In this document: piece by piece, positions 34,400 to 44,618 of the stretch | How positions within the stretch are numbered: the stretch's first letter is position 1 | Layout of the letters: each line of letters begins with the position of its first letter | From: Hyphomonadaceae bacterium TMED5 | GTDB taxonomy: Bacteria > Pseudomonadota > Alphaproteobacteria > Caulobacterales > Hyphomonadaceae | Length of the DNA: 64,000 bases | Assembly (NCBI GenBank): GCA_002173095.1 | Contig: NHBK01000012.1 | Coordinates: forward strand, 1 to 64,000 | Reading direction: 5' to 3' | The notes under the pieces: generated by a model | Told to the model about the DNA's origin: nothing | The model's input: the letters and a program-made list of their open reading frames with translations, nothing else | Database searches by the model: none | Translations under genes and position numbers: made by a program

Positions 34400-35116
34400 C
34401 TAGCGGAAACGCAACCGTCCGCGCGCAATATGAAAGGCGAGATACACCCCGATCATGCCAAGCGCCAGCCCGAACCAGGTAATTGCGTACCCTAAATGGC
34501 GTTGAGGTGGCAGGTTATCGAGGCGCGAGATATCTGCGAACGGATTCGCAATCGTCCGGCTGATCGCTTCGTCGCCGCGCAAGGCGAACTGGATGATGCT
34601 TTCAGGTTCCAGAATGAGCGCCTGTTCAGGCGAAGGGCTTCCAAGTGCCGTCGCCATAACTTCGGCATTCGACGTGTAGAAGAGGCGATCTTCGGGCTTG
34701 TCTGCGGGCGTAATCATGGACCGCTGCCCAGGCTGCATCACATAATAAGCCTGTGTCAGGTCTGGCGCGGAAAGGCGCTGAACCAGCGACGCATCAGGCT
34801 CCAGCCCCTGAACCAGTCCCGTATCCACGAAGACAAGCGCGTCCGGGCACCATTCAGTATCCGCCCCATTTGTGAGACAGGCCTCAACCGGCTGAAACGA
34901 TCTCCAGACCGACTGGCCTTCAAATGTGGAATAGGCAAACTGAAGCGGATAGTCCGCTGAACGAATGTCGAGTGAATAACTCTCTGACACGTCCAGACCT
35001 TCTGCGGCGGCCATCTTTTCCTGATACCGCGCCCATTGCCAGCTTCCCAGCCATAACAACAGGGCCAGTCCCGGTATCAGCAGGAAACTCATCACAGGCA
35101 AAGGGCGAAATGTCAT
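34400..35116 (-). CDS. SURF1 family cytochrome oxidase assembly protein
   Basis: This 238-residue inner-membrane protein helps insert heme a into subunit I of aa3 oxidase. It has the typical two-membrane-segment plan: one near residues 8-26 (M-S-F-L-L-I-P-G-L-A-L-L-L-W-L-G-S-W-Q) and one near 215-232, with a periplasmic domain between. The family pattern L-G-x-W-Q-x-x-R-x-x-E-K after the first segment and N-L-P-P-Q-R-H-L-G-Y-A before the second are present. It lies between ctaE and thrC. Confidence 0.9.
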   Translation of the reverse strand: MTFRPLPVMSFLLIPGLALLLWLGSWQWARYQEKMAAAEGLDVSESYSLDIRSADYPLQFAYSTFEGQSVWRSFQPVEACLTNGADTEWCPDALVFVDTGLVQGLEPDASLVQRLSAPDLTQAYYVMQPGQRSMITPADKPEDRLFYTSNAEVMATALGSPSPEQALILEPESIIQFALRGDEAISRTIANPFADISRLDNLPPQRHLGYAITWFGLALGMIGVYLAFHIARGRLRFR

Positions 35117-35154
35117 AACAAACTCAACCTATCAGAAGGATGTCAGGGCTGAAC

Positions 35155-35186
35155 AGAAAAGGGCCCGTCTTTCGACAGGCCCATCT
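35155..35186 (-). terminator. Terminator after ctaE
   Basis: On the minus strand GGGCC-T-GTC-GAAA-GAC-G-GGCCC folds into a stable hairpin followed by TTTTC. It lies between the ctaE stop and the SURF1 start, so SURF1 may depend on read-through or its own promoter. Confidence 0.75.
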
Positions 35187-35208
35187 CAGAAACGTCTATC
35201 TGCTGACC

Positions 35209-36135
35209 TTAGTGGCCATTGCCCAGAACAAGCTGTGGCGTGACGTAGACAAAGGCAAACAGGAAGAGCCAGACAACGTCAACAAAGTGCCAGTACCAAG
35301 CGGCAGCTTCGAAACCGATATGTTTCTTGGCAGACATCTGACCGCCGAGAATACGGATCAGGCAGACCAGCAGGAACACCGTACCGATGAAGACGTGCGC
35401 ACCGTGGAAGCCCGTCGCCATGAAGAAGCTTGCGCCATACAGAGAGCCACTGAAGGTGAAACCTGCCATCGTGTACTCATAGATCTGAACGCATGAGAAG
35501 ATCGCACCGAGGAGAACTGTCAGGACCAGACCATTGCGAGCACCATCACGGTCATCGTGCAGCAGCGCATGGTGAGCCCATGTTACAGTCGTACCAGACA
35601 GCAGCAGGATCAGCGTGTTAATCAGCGGAAGGTGGAACGGATCGAAGGTTTCGACGCCTGGCGGTGGCCAGTTCGCCCACGCAGACAGGCCTTCATAAAG
35701 CGGGTTAGCAGAATCCCACGTCGCGCCAGCGCGCGCTGTGTGGAAGATAGCCAGCTCAAAGAAAGACCAGAACCATGCCACGAAGAACATGACTTCGGAC
35801 ATGATGAAAAGGATCATACCATAGCGAAGACCGATCTGAACGACCGGTGTGTGGTCGCCTGCGCGGCTTTCCTTGATAACGTCACCCCACCAGCCAAACA
35901 TGACCCAGATGATGACGAGAGCGCCGAGCATGAGAATCCACGGCGTTCCTTTCAGGAAGAAGGTGTTACCGAGATAAGCAAAGAAGGTGAGTTCTTCGCC
36001 GGAAACCTCAGTTGCAAGCCCCTTCATGAAGGTCACTGCGCCGACAGCGAGAATGAAAAGACCCAGAGAGGCCAGCAATGGCCATGGTGAAGGATCCACC
36101 AGGTGATAATCGTGTTTGACTTCGGCGTGCGCCAT
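35209..36135 (-). CDS. ctaE: Cytochrome c oxidase subunit III
   Basis: This 308-residue integral membrane subunit of aa3-type oxidase has seven predicted helices. The opening H-D-Y-H-L-V-D-P-S-P-W-P and the core E-V-M-F-F-V-A-W-F-W-S-F-F are family signatures. The C-terminal W-Y-W-H-F-V-D-V-V-W-L-F-L-F helix is also present. It stabilises the proton-pumping subunit I. It is followed by a terminator and SURF1, and preceded by ctaG. Confidence 0.96.
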   Translation of the reverse strand: MAHAEVKHDYHLVDPSPWPLLASLGLFILAVGAVTFMKGLATEVSGEELTFFAYLGNTFFLKGTPWILMLGALVIIWVMFGWWGDVIKESRAGDHTPVVQIGLRYGMILFIMSEVMFFVAWFWSFFELAIFHTARAGATWDSANPLYEGLSAWANWPPPGVETFDPFHLPLINTLILLLSGTTVTWAHHALLHDDRDGARNGLVLTVLLGAIFSCVQIYEYTMAGFTFSGSLYGASFFMATGFHGAHVFIGTVFLLVCLIRILGGQMSAKKHIGFEAAAWYWHFVDVVWLFLFAFVYVTPQLVLGNGH

Positions 36136-36181
36136 GGAGTTCCCCTAAAGTTGTTCGCACGTACGCGGTTTGGTTCTTGTG

Positions 36182-36742
36182 TTAGTGTTCTGAAACTAAA
36201 TCGCCAAGAGATGCAAGAGATTCATTACCATCTTCCACCCGATAAAAGGTATATGAGAGGGTAATTGTGTTCACATCGTCCAGTTGGCGTTCTTCATCGA
36301 TCAGTGGATTGATAAAAAAGATAACTGGCAATGTTACGGTCTCACCCGGCTCATAGGTCTGCTCATCATAGCAGAAGCATTCGAGTTTGGTGAAATACGG
36401 GCCCGCTTTGTGTGGCGTCACGTTATAGCTCGCCACGGCGCGGATCGGCACATCCGAGGTATTGGTGAGTTCGAACTGGATCAGTTCAGTCTCGCCAACG
36501 CGCACAGTCGTCACGCGGTCAATCGGATGAAAGTCAAAAGGGACATCTGTGATGTTCGTGTCCAGACGGACAGTCACTTCACGGTCGAGAATAGAGTCAG
36601 GGCGCTCGGTCGCATCACGTGTTGTGCCGCCAAACCCCGTCACCTGACAGAATGTGCTGTAGAGAGGTTCCGCCGCGAACGCAGCGCCAAGCATGATCAG
36701 CGCAACGCCGCCTATTCCCATGCCAAGAAGATTCTTATTCAT
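36182..36742 (-). CDS. ctaG: Cytochrome c oxidase assembly protein CtaG (Cox11)
   Basis: This 186-residue copper-delivery protein for the CuB centre in subunit I has one N-terminal membrane anchor (G-I-G-G-V-A-L-I-M-L-G-A-A-F-A). It is followed by P-L-Y-S-T-F-C-Q-V-T-G-F-G-G-T-T, the Cox11 signature. The copper motif reads E-C-F-C-Y-D-E-Q, where CFCF is common, so the final Phe is Tyr. The soluble domain is periplasmic. Its start overlaps the end of the small CoxF-like gene. Confidence 0.93.
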   Translation of the reverse strand: MNKNLLGMGIGGVALIMLGAAFAAEPLYSTFCQVTGFGGTTRDATERPDSILDREVTVRLDTNITDVPFDFHPIDRVTTVRVGETELIQFELTNTSDVPIRAVASYNVTPHKAGPYFTKLECFCYDEQTYEPGETVTLPVIFFINPLIDEERQLDDVNTITLSYTFYRVEDGNESLASLGDLVSEH

Positions 36743-36998
36743 CGCCGCTCTCCGTAGATGGTTCCGGTGGAGCCCCCTCCCCCGATTGGATACCAGGCGC
36801 GGTCTCCCAGCCGGACGTTTCCGTGGCTGATGTCCAGGCCTGACGCGCTACGCCTTCCTGAAGGCGAACCACCGTGATGGTGAAGACGAGCGCCATGAAC
36901 GCGACAATAATCAGAGCCAGAACAAGATTACGTTTCTTGCGGGCCTTCACCTGCTCTTGCGTCAGCTTGAGGCTGTATTCCGGATCAACAGGAGGCAT
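36735..36998 (-). CDS. Small single-TM protein, CoxF-like
   Basis: This 87-residue protein has a basic N-terminal region (Q-E-Q-V-K-A-R-K-K-R-N), one membrane segment (L-V-L-A-L-I-I-V-A-F-M-A-L-V-F) ending in T-V-V-R-L, and an acidic tail. Short proteins with the R-R-x-R-N-hydrophobic-V-T-x-V-R-L plan occur between ctaB and ctaG in many alphaproteobacteria and are often called CoxF or hypothetical. Its exact role is not established to my knowledge. It overlaps ctaG by 8 bases and sits four bases after ctaB. Confidence 0.75.
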   Translation of the reverse strand: MPPVDPEYSLKLTQEQVKARKKRNLVLALIIVAFMALVFTITVVRLQEGVARQAWTSATETSGWETAPGIQSGEGAPPEPSTESGDE

Positions 36999-37001
36999 GC
37001 G

Positions 37002-37961
37002 CTACGCTCCCGCCCAGATGGTCAGCGCAGGGCTGGTAAAGTGCAAACCGAAGGCATGTTCTACAATCAGCGCGCCAAACAGCAGCGCAAGATACAGGAT
37101 CGAAAACGCGAACAGGCTGAGCGCCGTCTTACGGTCTTTTGCTTCCATGTCCGCATCGCCAGCCTTGCTGGCGAATACACGGATGGCCAGAGCGAGGAAC
37201 ACCACGCCGCCAATGGCTGCGACCGCCGTGTAAATCAGACCGCCCGTACCGAAAAAGACCGGGAAAGCCGTCACCACCAGCAAAAGCAGAGTGTAGGCCA
37301 GAATTTGAAAACGCGTATTCGCCGCGCCTTTGACAACCGGCATCATCGGAACGCCAGCATTCTTATAGTCTTTATTGGCAACCAGTGAGAGCGCCCAGAA
37401 ATGTGGTGGCGTCCAAACGAATGTGATCGCGAACAGCGCCCATGCCTCAAGCGGCATTGTGCCCGTCACAGCAGCCCAGCCGATAACAGGAGGAAACGCG
37501 CCTGCAGCGCCGCCAATGACAATGTTCTGAGGCGTCGAACGCTTCAGCCACATTGTGTAAATCACAGCGTAGAAGAAGATGGAAAACGCCAGCAAGGCAC
37601 CCGCCTGCCAGTTCGTCGCAATCGTCATAATGACGACAGAGATGATCGACATGAAAATGCCAAGCGACAGCGCATCGCCCGGCTGAACCCGGCCAGCAGG
37701 AAGCGGACGCGTGCTTGTACGCGTCATCACAGCGTCGATATCGGCATCGAACCACATATTGATCGCGCCAGCAGCGCCCGAACCCAGCGCTACAGCGAGC
37801 AGCGCAGAGAAGCTCGTCACGAAATGCAGGTCAGCCGGCGCAGCAACAAGGCCGGCAGCCGCAGTGAAAACCACCAGCATCATAATGCGGGGCTTCATGA
37901 GATCGATATAATCGCGCACTGATGCCGCTGGCGTCGTGGCAGTCATGGGTTGGTCAGTCAT
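37002..37961 (-). CDS. ctaB: Protoheme IX farnesyltransferase
   Basis: This 319-residue membrane prenyltransferase makes heme O from heme B, the precursor of heme A for aa3 oxidase. The Asp-rich prenyl-binding motif N-M-W-F-D-A-D-I-D-A-V-M-x-R-T is intact, as is the second site in W-T-P-P-H-F-W-A-L and Y-K-N-A-G-V-P-M-M-P-V. D-Y-I-D-L-M-K-P-R-I near the start is the family's first signature. About nine membrane helices are expected. It lies 13 bases downstream of an unknown multi-TM gene. Confidence 0.95.
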   Translation of the reverse strand: MTDQPMTATTPAASVRDYIDLMKPRIMMLVVFTAAAGLVAAPADLHFVTSFSALLAVALGSGAAGAINMWFDADIDAVMTRTSTRPLPAGRVQPGDALSLGIFMSIISVVIMTIATNWQAGALLAFSIFFYAVIYTMWLKRSTPQNIVIGGAAGAFPPVIGWAAVTGTMPLEAWALFAITFVWTPPHFWALSLVANKDYKNAGVPMMPVVKGAANTRFQILAYTLLLLVVTAFPVFFGTGGLIYTAVAAIGGVVFLALAIRVFASKAGDADMEAKDRKTALSLFAFSILYLALLFGALIVEHAFGLHFTSPALTIWAGA

Positions 37962-37974
37962 AAATCAGTTCTGA

Positions 37975-38898
37975 TCAGTTCTTTTTGTTCTGCAGCAAGG
38001 CATGAATGATGGTGGTGCTCAGCAAACCGAGCGATCCGACAAGGGCCATATACCCATATCTGGTCAGGGCGTCCATCACCCCTGGCTGCATGTTTAGGAC
38101 CATATAGCCCGAAGCCTGTTGTTCCGCATAGGCGCTCATCTGCGGCAAATTGATCAGGATCAGCGCAACCGCCAGACTGATAATCTGCAATACCGCCAGT
38201 GTTCGCGAATAGCGGGTTTGTAAAACCAGCTCCAGAAATCGGTAGAAGACGGCATGGCCAAGCCAGAGCACGACCACCCACGCCATATAGACATAACCGG
38301 CCTGATACGCGGTCTGATCATAATACCCCAGATAGGCCGTGTCCTCGCCAACATTCATCAGAATGAAAACCAGCATGGCGCACAGCGATACGATGAAACC
38401 CTCAAGGCTCAGACGTGACCCGAGATCTGGTACCAGAAAGCGCCGGACCTTGGAGATCAGGAAGATCAGAAGTCCGGCCACGCCAAGCACGATAAAGGTC
38501 GCCAGATTGGCGCCGCCCACCAACTCGACCAGGCCAGACAGGTCAGGCCCTTCAAATGGAGGCGGTGTGCGGTTTGCGTGAGCAGCCTGATATTTGAGGT
38601 CAGCATTGAACACATGGCCGTAAGACATGGCGGCCCCGACCAGCAGCAAAAGCCACATGGATGCGAGTGAAACGAGACGGCCGCGCACGAGAAACCTCAA
38701 GGACAGACCAAGGATTACCCCCACCACAAGCGCAATGAGAAAGAGCGTGGGATAGAGTTCAACATGGTTCAGAAACCAGAGCTTCTGACCGAACAGATAC
38801 AGCCCGGTGTCTGCGCCCTCTTTCAGCGCACGTCCGCCACCGGAAACATGAGTCACCAGCCAGACCGGTGCACGTTCAGAGAAAGAAAACTCAGCCAT
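37975..38898 (-). CDS. Unknown multi-TM protein inside the cox cluster
   Basis: This 307-residue integral membrane protein has about seven hydrophobic segments (for example F-L-I-A-L-V-V-G-V-I-L-G-L and W-L-L-L-L-V-G-A-A-M). It has no recognised family. A 35-residue N-terminus and a polar loop rich in Pro/Gly (R-T-P-P-P-F-E-G-P-D-L-S-G) follow the second segment. His and Tyr near membrane ends (S-Y-G-H-V-F) could bind heme or metal, but this is only suggestive. The ATG at 38898 has GGAG before it; an earlier TTG lies inside the ctaD terminator. It sits between ctaD and ctaB, where no such gene is standard. Confidence 0.72.
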   Translation of the reverse strand: MAEFSFSERAPVWLVTHVSGGGRALKEGADTGLYLFGQKLWFLNHVELYPTLFLIALVVGVILGLSLRFLVRGRLVSLASMWLLLLVGAAMSYGHVFNADLKYQAAHANRTPPPFEGPDLSGLVELVGGANLATFIVLGVAGLLIFLISKVRRFLVPDLGSRLSLEGFIVSLCAMLVFILMNVGEDTAYLGYYDQTAYQAGYVYMAWVVVLWLGHAVFYRFLELVLQTRYSRTLAVLQIISLAVALILINLPQMSAYAEQQASGYMVLNMQPGVMDALTRYGYMALVGSLGLLSTTIIHALLQNKKN

Positions 38899-38907
38899 CT
38901 GTCTTTT

Positions 38908-38946
38908 CTCCAACAAAAAATCGGGCCCGAACAGGGCCCGATTTCA
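38908..38946 (-). terminator. Terminator or attenuator after ctaD
   Basis: Minus strand: AAATCGGGCCC-TGTTC-GGGCCCGATTTTTT, a near-perfect 10-bp stem with T-run. It lies between ctaD and the unknown membrane gene, so transcription of the downstream assembly genes may be reduced relative to ctaC-ctaD. Confidence 0.85.
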
Positions 38947-38969
38947 AATTTTCTCAAGCTGAGCGCATC

Positions 38970-40655
<1,686 letters not shown>

Positions 40656-40671
40656 TTAGCTCCCAGAAACC

Positions 40672-41544
40672 TTATTGTGCCGAGGCAAGCTGAACAGGCT
40701 GAGCGCCCTCAGACAGGCTTGCGAGGAACTCGCGAGCGTCGAGAACACTGCCCTGAGCTCGCTCAAGCCAGGCTTCGTAGTCAGATTGAGATACTACGTG
40801 AATTTCGATTGGCATGAACGCGTGGTCCTTACCGCAAAGCTCAGAACACTGGCCGAAATAAGTGCCGGTTTCTTCAACGCGGAACCACAATTCGTTCAAA
40901 CGGCCCGGTACAGCGTCAACTTTAACGCCGAACGCTGGAACAGCGAATGAGTGGATAACGTCTGACGCAGCAGTTTGAACGCGGACGACCGTATCGACAG
41001 GAACGACGAGCGGCAGATCAACTGCGAGGTTGCGCGGCGCTTCAAACGTACCGTCCGGCTCGCCTTCGAAACCACGGTGGATCGGGTTGGACACGAATTC
41101 CATCGGGTAATCGTCAACGATCACGTCGGTATAAGTGTAGGTCCAGTTCCACTGGTTGCCCTGTGCCTTGATGTTCACGACTTCTACTTCATCAACATCC
41201 GGGAACACGTCCTGATAATACAGCTCACGGAAGCTGAAGAACGCAACGAACATCAGAATAATAACAGGCGCCAGCGTCCACGCGATCTCAATCGTCGTGT
41301 TATGGCTGAACTTGCTCGGTACAGGATTGGCTTTTTCGTTGTGACGCAAAATCACATAAAGCAGCAGAGCCATCACAAGGATGACGATGAGCGTGATGAT
41401 GACAAGCAGAATAGAATGGAAACTATGGATCCGTTCTGCAATTTGTGTGGCGGCAGGTTGAAAACCCAGTGCGCCATCTACTGGTTGGTCGGCCATGGCA
41501 GGCATGGACAACAGACTTAACAAAGCAACGGCGATCCAGCGCAC
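40672..41544 (-). CDS. ctaC: Cytochrome c oxidase subunit II
   Basis: This 290-residue protein carries the CuA electron-entry site. A signal peptide (R-W-I-A-V-A-L-L-S-L-L-S-M-P-A-M-A) precedes two membrane helices (about residues 40-65 and 83-105). The periplasmic cupredoxin domain has the aromatic patch Q-W-N-W-T-Y and CuA ligands in C-S-E-L-C-G-K-D-H-A-F-M. The start is GTG with GGGAGAAG upstream. No cytochrome c domain is fused. It leads the oxidase cluster. Confidence 0.96.
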   Translation of the reverse strand: MRWIAVALLSLLSMPAMADQPVDGALGFQPAATQIAERIHSFHSILLVIITLIVILVMALLLYVILRHNEKANPVPSKFSHNTTIEIAWTLAPVIILMFVAFFSFRELYYQDVFPDVDEVEVVNIKAQGNQWNWTYTYTDVIVDDYPMEFVSNPIHRGFEGEPDGTFEAPRNLAVDLPLVVPVDTVVRVQTAASDVIHSFAVPAFGVKVDAVPGRLNELWFRVEETGTYFGQCSELCGKDHAFMPIEIHVVSQSDYEAWLERAQGSVLDAREFLASLSEGAQPVQLASAQ

Positions 41545-41588
41545 GCTCTTCTCCCTGGCTACAATAAAGAGTGACCTCGACGGTAGGA

Positions 41589-41616
41589 CTTATAGCCATG
41601 TGGCCAATACGCCCAA
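41589..41616 (-). promoter_or_regulatory. Possible promoter of the cox cluster
   Basis: Minus strand TTGGGC (41616-41611) and TATAAG (41594-41589) are spaced by 16 bases, about 45 bases before the ctaC GTG. The -10 is good and the -35 moderate; unproven. Confidence 0.4.
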
Positions 41617-41725
41617 CCCCCAAAATGTCGCAGTCATTCCAAAAAATGGTCTTTTCCGGTATCATCTAAAAAATAATTTGAACACCGGAAAAAAAATCAA
41701 AATCCGGGAACGAGGAGGAAATCCC

Positions 41726-42307
41726 ATGCGTTTCGGACTTTTAGCGCTGATTATAACAGCATTTTCTTCATCAGCATATGCGCAAGTAATCGTATTTGGT
41801 ACCGGACTTGCCCGCGATTGCTATGAAGCCGCAGAAACCAGCCGACTCACCGCCAACGAAGCCATTGAGACCTGCACAGTCGCACTGACCCAACAGACCA
41901 TGTCACGCGATGATCGCGTATCAACGCTGGTCAATCGCGGCATTCTCTACATGCGCAATGGCAATTTCACCCGCGCCATGAATGACTACAATAATGCGCT
42001 CGATTTCGCGCCTGAAATGGGTGAAGCCTATCTGAATATCGGTGCAGCTTACATTTATCAGCGGGAATATGACGCTGCCCTTACTGCGCTGAACCGGGCA
42101 ATCGATCTTGAAACAACGGATATCTGGGCGGCGTATTATAATCGTGGCATCGCCCATGAGCAGACCGGTGATCTGACCTCTGCCTATTGGGATTTCGTCC
42201 GCTCGCAGGAGCTAAATCCCGAATCAGAGCTACCCGCTCGCCAGATTGCCCGCTTCACTGTTGAGGAGCGTCCCGTGGAACAGCCTGGTGAACCCGGCTT
42301 CCGCTAA
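41726..42307 (+). CDS. Secreted TPR-repeat protein
   Basis: This 193-residue protein has a Sec signal peptide (R-F-G-L-L-A-L-I-I-T-A-F-S-S-S-A-Y-A). About three TPR motifs follow (for example F-T-R-A-M-N-D-Y-N-N-A-L-D-F-A-P and Y-D-A-A-L-T-A-L-N-R-A-I-D-L), which usually mediate protein contacts. It is probably periplasmic. The start is ATG 41726 with a strong GAGGAGG; the frame stays open 77 codons upstream, but that part overlaps ctaC and lacks coding character. Partner unknown. Closed by a terminator. Confidence 0.82.
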   Translation: MRFGLLALIITAFSSSAYAQVIVFGTGLARDCYEAAETSRLTANEAIETCTVALTQQTMSRDDRVSTLVNRGILYMRNGNFTRAMNDYNNALDFAPEMGEAYLNIGAAYIYQREYDAALTALNRAIDLETTDIWAAYYNRGIAHEQTGDLTSAYWDFVRSQELNPESELPARQIARFTVEERPVEQPGEPGFR

Positions 42308-42330
42308 GGCGCACACACTTCTTATATATA

Positions 42331-42370
42331 CACCTCTCTTCTGAGAAAATTCAGGAGAGAGGTTTCTTGC
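42331..42370 (+). terminator. Terminator after the TPR gene
   Basis: CCTCTCTTCTGA (42333-42344) pairs with TCAGGAGAGAGG (42351-42362) with one G-T pair and a 6-base loop, then TTTCTT. Confidence 0.7.
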
Positions 42371-42428
42371 AGGCCAGACACGCCTTACATCTTCTACTTC
42401 GAACGTTTTTACAGCCCGAAGAGAGTCC

Positions 42429-43823
42429 ATGTCCCTGCCTTTTGATCTCGACACTGCACGCAAAACCCTCGCCGAAGCCGTTACAGGCGCAGATGACGGC
42501 GAAATCTATGTGGAGCAGACCCGTAGCGAGAGCTTTGTCTTCGATGATGGCCGACTGAAATCAGCCGCCTTTGATACAGGACAAGGCATGGGACTTCGCG
42601 TGGTTGCGGGTGAAGCGACCGGCTTCTCTCATGGTAGCGAGCTGACAGACGATGCCATCCGCCGCGCAGGTGAAACCGCCGCCGCAGCCAAGCGCGGCTA
42701 TTCCGGCGAGCTGGCTGAAGGCCCACGCCCGGTTAATCGCCGCCTTTACGCGCCAATCGACCCGACAGAATCGCCTGACTTCAGCGTGAAGACCTCTCTT
42801 CTGGCAGAAATTGACGCCTATGCCCGCGCGAAAGACCCGCGCGTCGTACAAGTGTCTGCGAGCCTCGCAGGCTCCCATAAACATGTCACCATTGTCCGCC
42901 CGGATGGCGCTGTCTTTGAAGATGTGCGCCCGCTTGTTCGCGTCAATGTCTCCGTGACCCTCGAAAAGGACGGCCGCCGGGAAAGCGGATCGGCTGGCGC
43001 GGGCGGCCGTGCAGCCTATGAAGAATGGATCGAACCGGGCCGATGGAAGGGCCTTGTCGAGCGCGCCATGAAAAAGGCAGAGACCAATCTGGAAAGCATT
43101 CCGACACCGGCAGGTGAAATGGAAGTGGTGCTTGGCCCGGGCTGGCCAGCCGTTCTGCTGCATGAAGCTGTCGGCCACGGCCTTGAAGGCGACTTCAACC
43201 GCAAGGGCGCCAGCGTCTATTCCGGCAAGATTGGCGAACAGGTTGCCGCCAAAGGCGTTACGGTTGTCGATGACGGCACGATTGAGAACCGTCGCGGTTC
43301 ACTCAGCGTGGATGATGAAGGCACGGAAACGCAGAAAACCACCCTTATCGAAGATGGTGTTCTGGTCGGCTATATGCAGGACCGTCAGAACGCACGCCTT
43401 ATGGGCATGGCGCCAACCGGCAATGGCCGCCGCGAATCCTACGCCTCCCTTCCAATGCCACGTATGACCAACACCTATATGCTGGGCGGCGAGGCCAATC
43501 CGGAAGACATGATCAAATCCGTCAAAAAGGGTATCTGGGCTGTCGACTTTGGCGGTGGCCAGGTCGACATCACCTCAGGCAATTTCGTCTTCCAGTGCAC
43601 CGAAGCCTATATGATTGAAGACGGCAAAGTCGGCGCGCCCGTGAAAAACGCCACGCTGATTGGCCACGGCCCAACGGCTCTGAACCATGTCTCCATGATC
43701 GGCAATGACTTTGCCATGGATGATGGTGTTGGCACATGTGGCAAGGCTGGCCAGTCCGTGCCGGTGGGTGTTGGGCAGCCAAGCCTGAAAATTGATGCCA
43801 TCACAGTTGGCGGCGCGGGATAA
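42429..43823 (+). CDS. tldD: TldD-type metalloprotease
   Basis: This 464-residue zinc protease subunit acts with TldE/PmbA to process modified peptides and degrade unfolded peptides. The zinc motif H-E-A-V-G-H-G-L-E-G-D starts near residue 245. The C-terminal domain has G-T-C-G-K-A-G-Q-S-V-P-V-G-V-G-Q-P, a hallmark near the Cys ligand region. G-M-G-L-R-V-V near the N-terminus is also typical. PmbA is not in the window. The gene appears monocistronic with its own terminator. Confidence 0.94.
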   Translation: MSLPFDLDTARKTLAEAVTGADDGEIYVEQTRSESFVFDDGRLKSAAFDTGQGMGLRVVAGEATGFSHGSELTDDAIRRAGETAAAAKRGYSGELAEGPRPVNRRLYAPIDPTESPDFSVKTSLLAEIDAYARAKDPRVVQVSASLAGSHKHVTIVRPDGAVFEDVRPLVRVNVSVTLEKDGRRESGSAGAGGRAAYEEWIEPGRWKGLVERAMKKAETNLESIPTPAGEMEVVLGPGWPAVLLHEAVGHGLEGDFNRKGASVYSGKIGEQVAAKGVTVVDDGTIENRRGSLSVDDEGTETQKTTLIEDGVLVGYMQDRQNARLMGMAPTGNGRRESYASLPMPRMTNTYMLGGEANPEDMIKSVKKGIWAVDFGGGQVDITSGNFVFQCTEAYMIEDGKVGAPVKNATLIGHGPTALNHVSMIGNDFAMDDGVGTCGKAGQSVPVGVGQPSLKIDAITVGGAG

Positions 43824-43838
43824 GCGCTATTCCCTCGA

Positions 43839-43881
43839 CAAATGCTGAAGCCGGGCCTACCCCAGTTTCAGCATTTTTTTT
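43839..43881 (+). terminator. Terminator after tldD
   Basis: AAATGCTGAA pairs with TTCAGCATTT, followed by eight T residues. The tail touches the ribosome site (GAGGGGA) of the next gene. Confidence 0.8.
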
Positions 43882-43894
43882 GAGGGGAACACAA

Positions 43895-44548
43895 ATGGCC
43901 GGGCTCAACCTTTTTGACATGCTGGCGCAAACCAATAATGGCGCCGGTATTGCTCAACTCGCACAACAATTCGGAATTGATGAAGCGCAGGCGCAATCTG
44001 CCATCAGCGCGCTTCTTCCTGCTATCTCTTCCGGCCTGAAGCGCAATGTCGCTGAACCGGGCGGCCTTCAATCCCTCATTCAGGCTCTGCAGAATGGCAG
44101 CCATGGAGAGCTGCTGGACCAGCCAGAACGTCTGGCTGATGAAGAAACCATTGCCGACGGCAATTCCATTCTTGGTCATATTCTGGGGTCACGCGATGTG
44201 AGCCGCGCCGCAGCTGACCGCGCCTCTGAAAGTACCGGACTTCCATCCAGCCTGTTGCAGCAAATGTTGCCAGTAATTGCCAGCATGGCGATGAGCGCTC
44301 TGTCCAAACAAACGGGCAATTCCAGCATTGGCGGCATGCTGTCTGGCATGTTGGCCGGCAATGCACCTCAGGGCGGCTCGCGTGCGGGCGGCGGTCTTCT
44401 GGGCGGTATGCTGGGGTCAGTTCTGGGTGGCGGCGCAGCGGCATCGACAGGGTCTGACAATCCGCTTGGCGGCCTCGGTAATCTTCTGGATGCAGATGGC
44501 GATGGCAATAGCATGGACGACATTTTCGACATGCTGAACCGTCGATAA
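43895..44548 (+). CDS. DUF937 domain protein
   Basis: This 217-residue soluble protein opens with the DUF937 pattern: L-N-L-F-D-M-L-A-Q, then L-A-Q-Q-F-G-I-D-E-A-Q-A-Q-S-A-I-S-A-L-L-P. It continues with a second such helical block and a Gly-rich C-terminal part (G-G-L-L-G-G-M-L-G-S-V-L-G-G-G). It ends with D-A-D-G-D-G-N-S-M-D-D-I, which looks like a calcium loop. The family is widespread, including YidB-like proteins, with no firm function. The start is ATG 43895 with a GAGGGGA site. Confidence 0.8.
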   Translation: MAGLNLFDMLAQTNNGAGIAQLAQQFGIDEAQAQSAISALLPAISSGLKRNVAEPGGLQSLIQALQNGSHGELLDQPERLADEETIADGNSILGHILGSRDVSRAAADRASESTGLPSSLLQQMLPVIASMAMSALSKQTGNSSIGGMLSGMLAGNAPQGGSRAGGGLLGGMLGSVLGGGAAASTGSDNPLGGLGNLLDADGDGNSMDDIFDMLNRR

Positions 44549-44565
44549 AACCCGGTTTCAATACG

Positions 44566-44602
44566 ACCAAAAAAGGCCCGCACGAAGCGGGCCTTTTCTT
44601 TG
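44566..44602. terminator. Bidirectional terminator between the DUF937 and peptide transporter genes
   Basis: AAAGGCCCGC-ACGAA-GCGGGCCTTT with A-run before and T-run after stops both convergent genes. Confidence 0.87.
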
Positions 44603-44618
44603 ACGACTTTTGTCCGGG

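Noticed and set aside
41495-41725. 77-residue extension of the TPR protein
   Set aside because: Overlaps ctaC start and the AT-rich leader; a strong GAGGAGG and signal peptide define ATG 41726.
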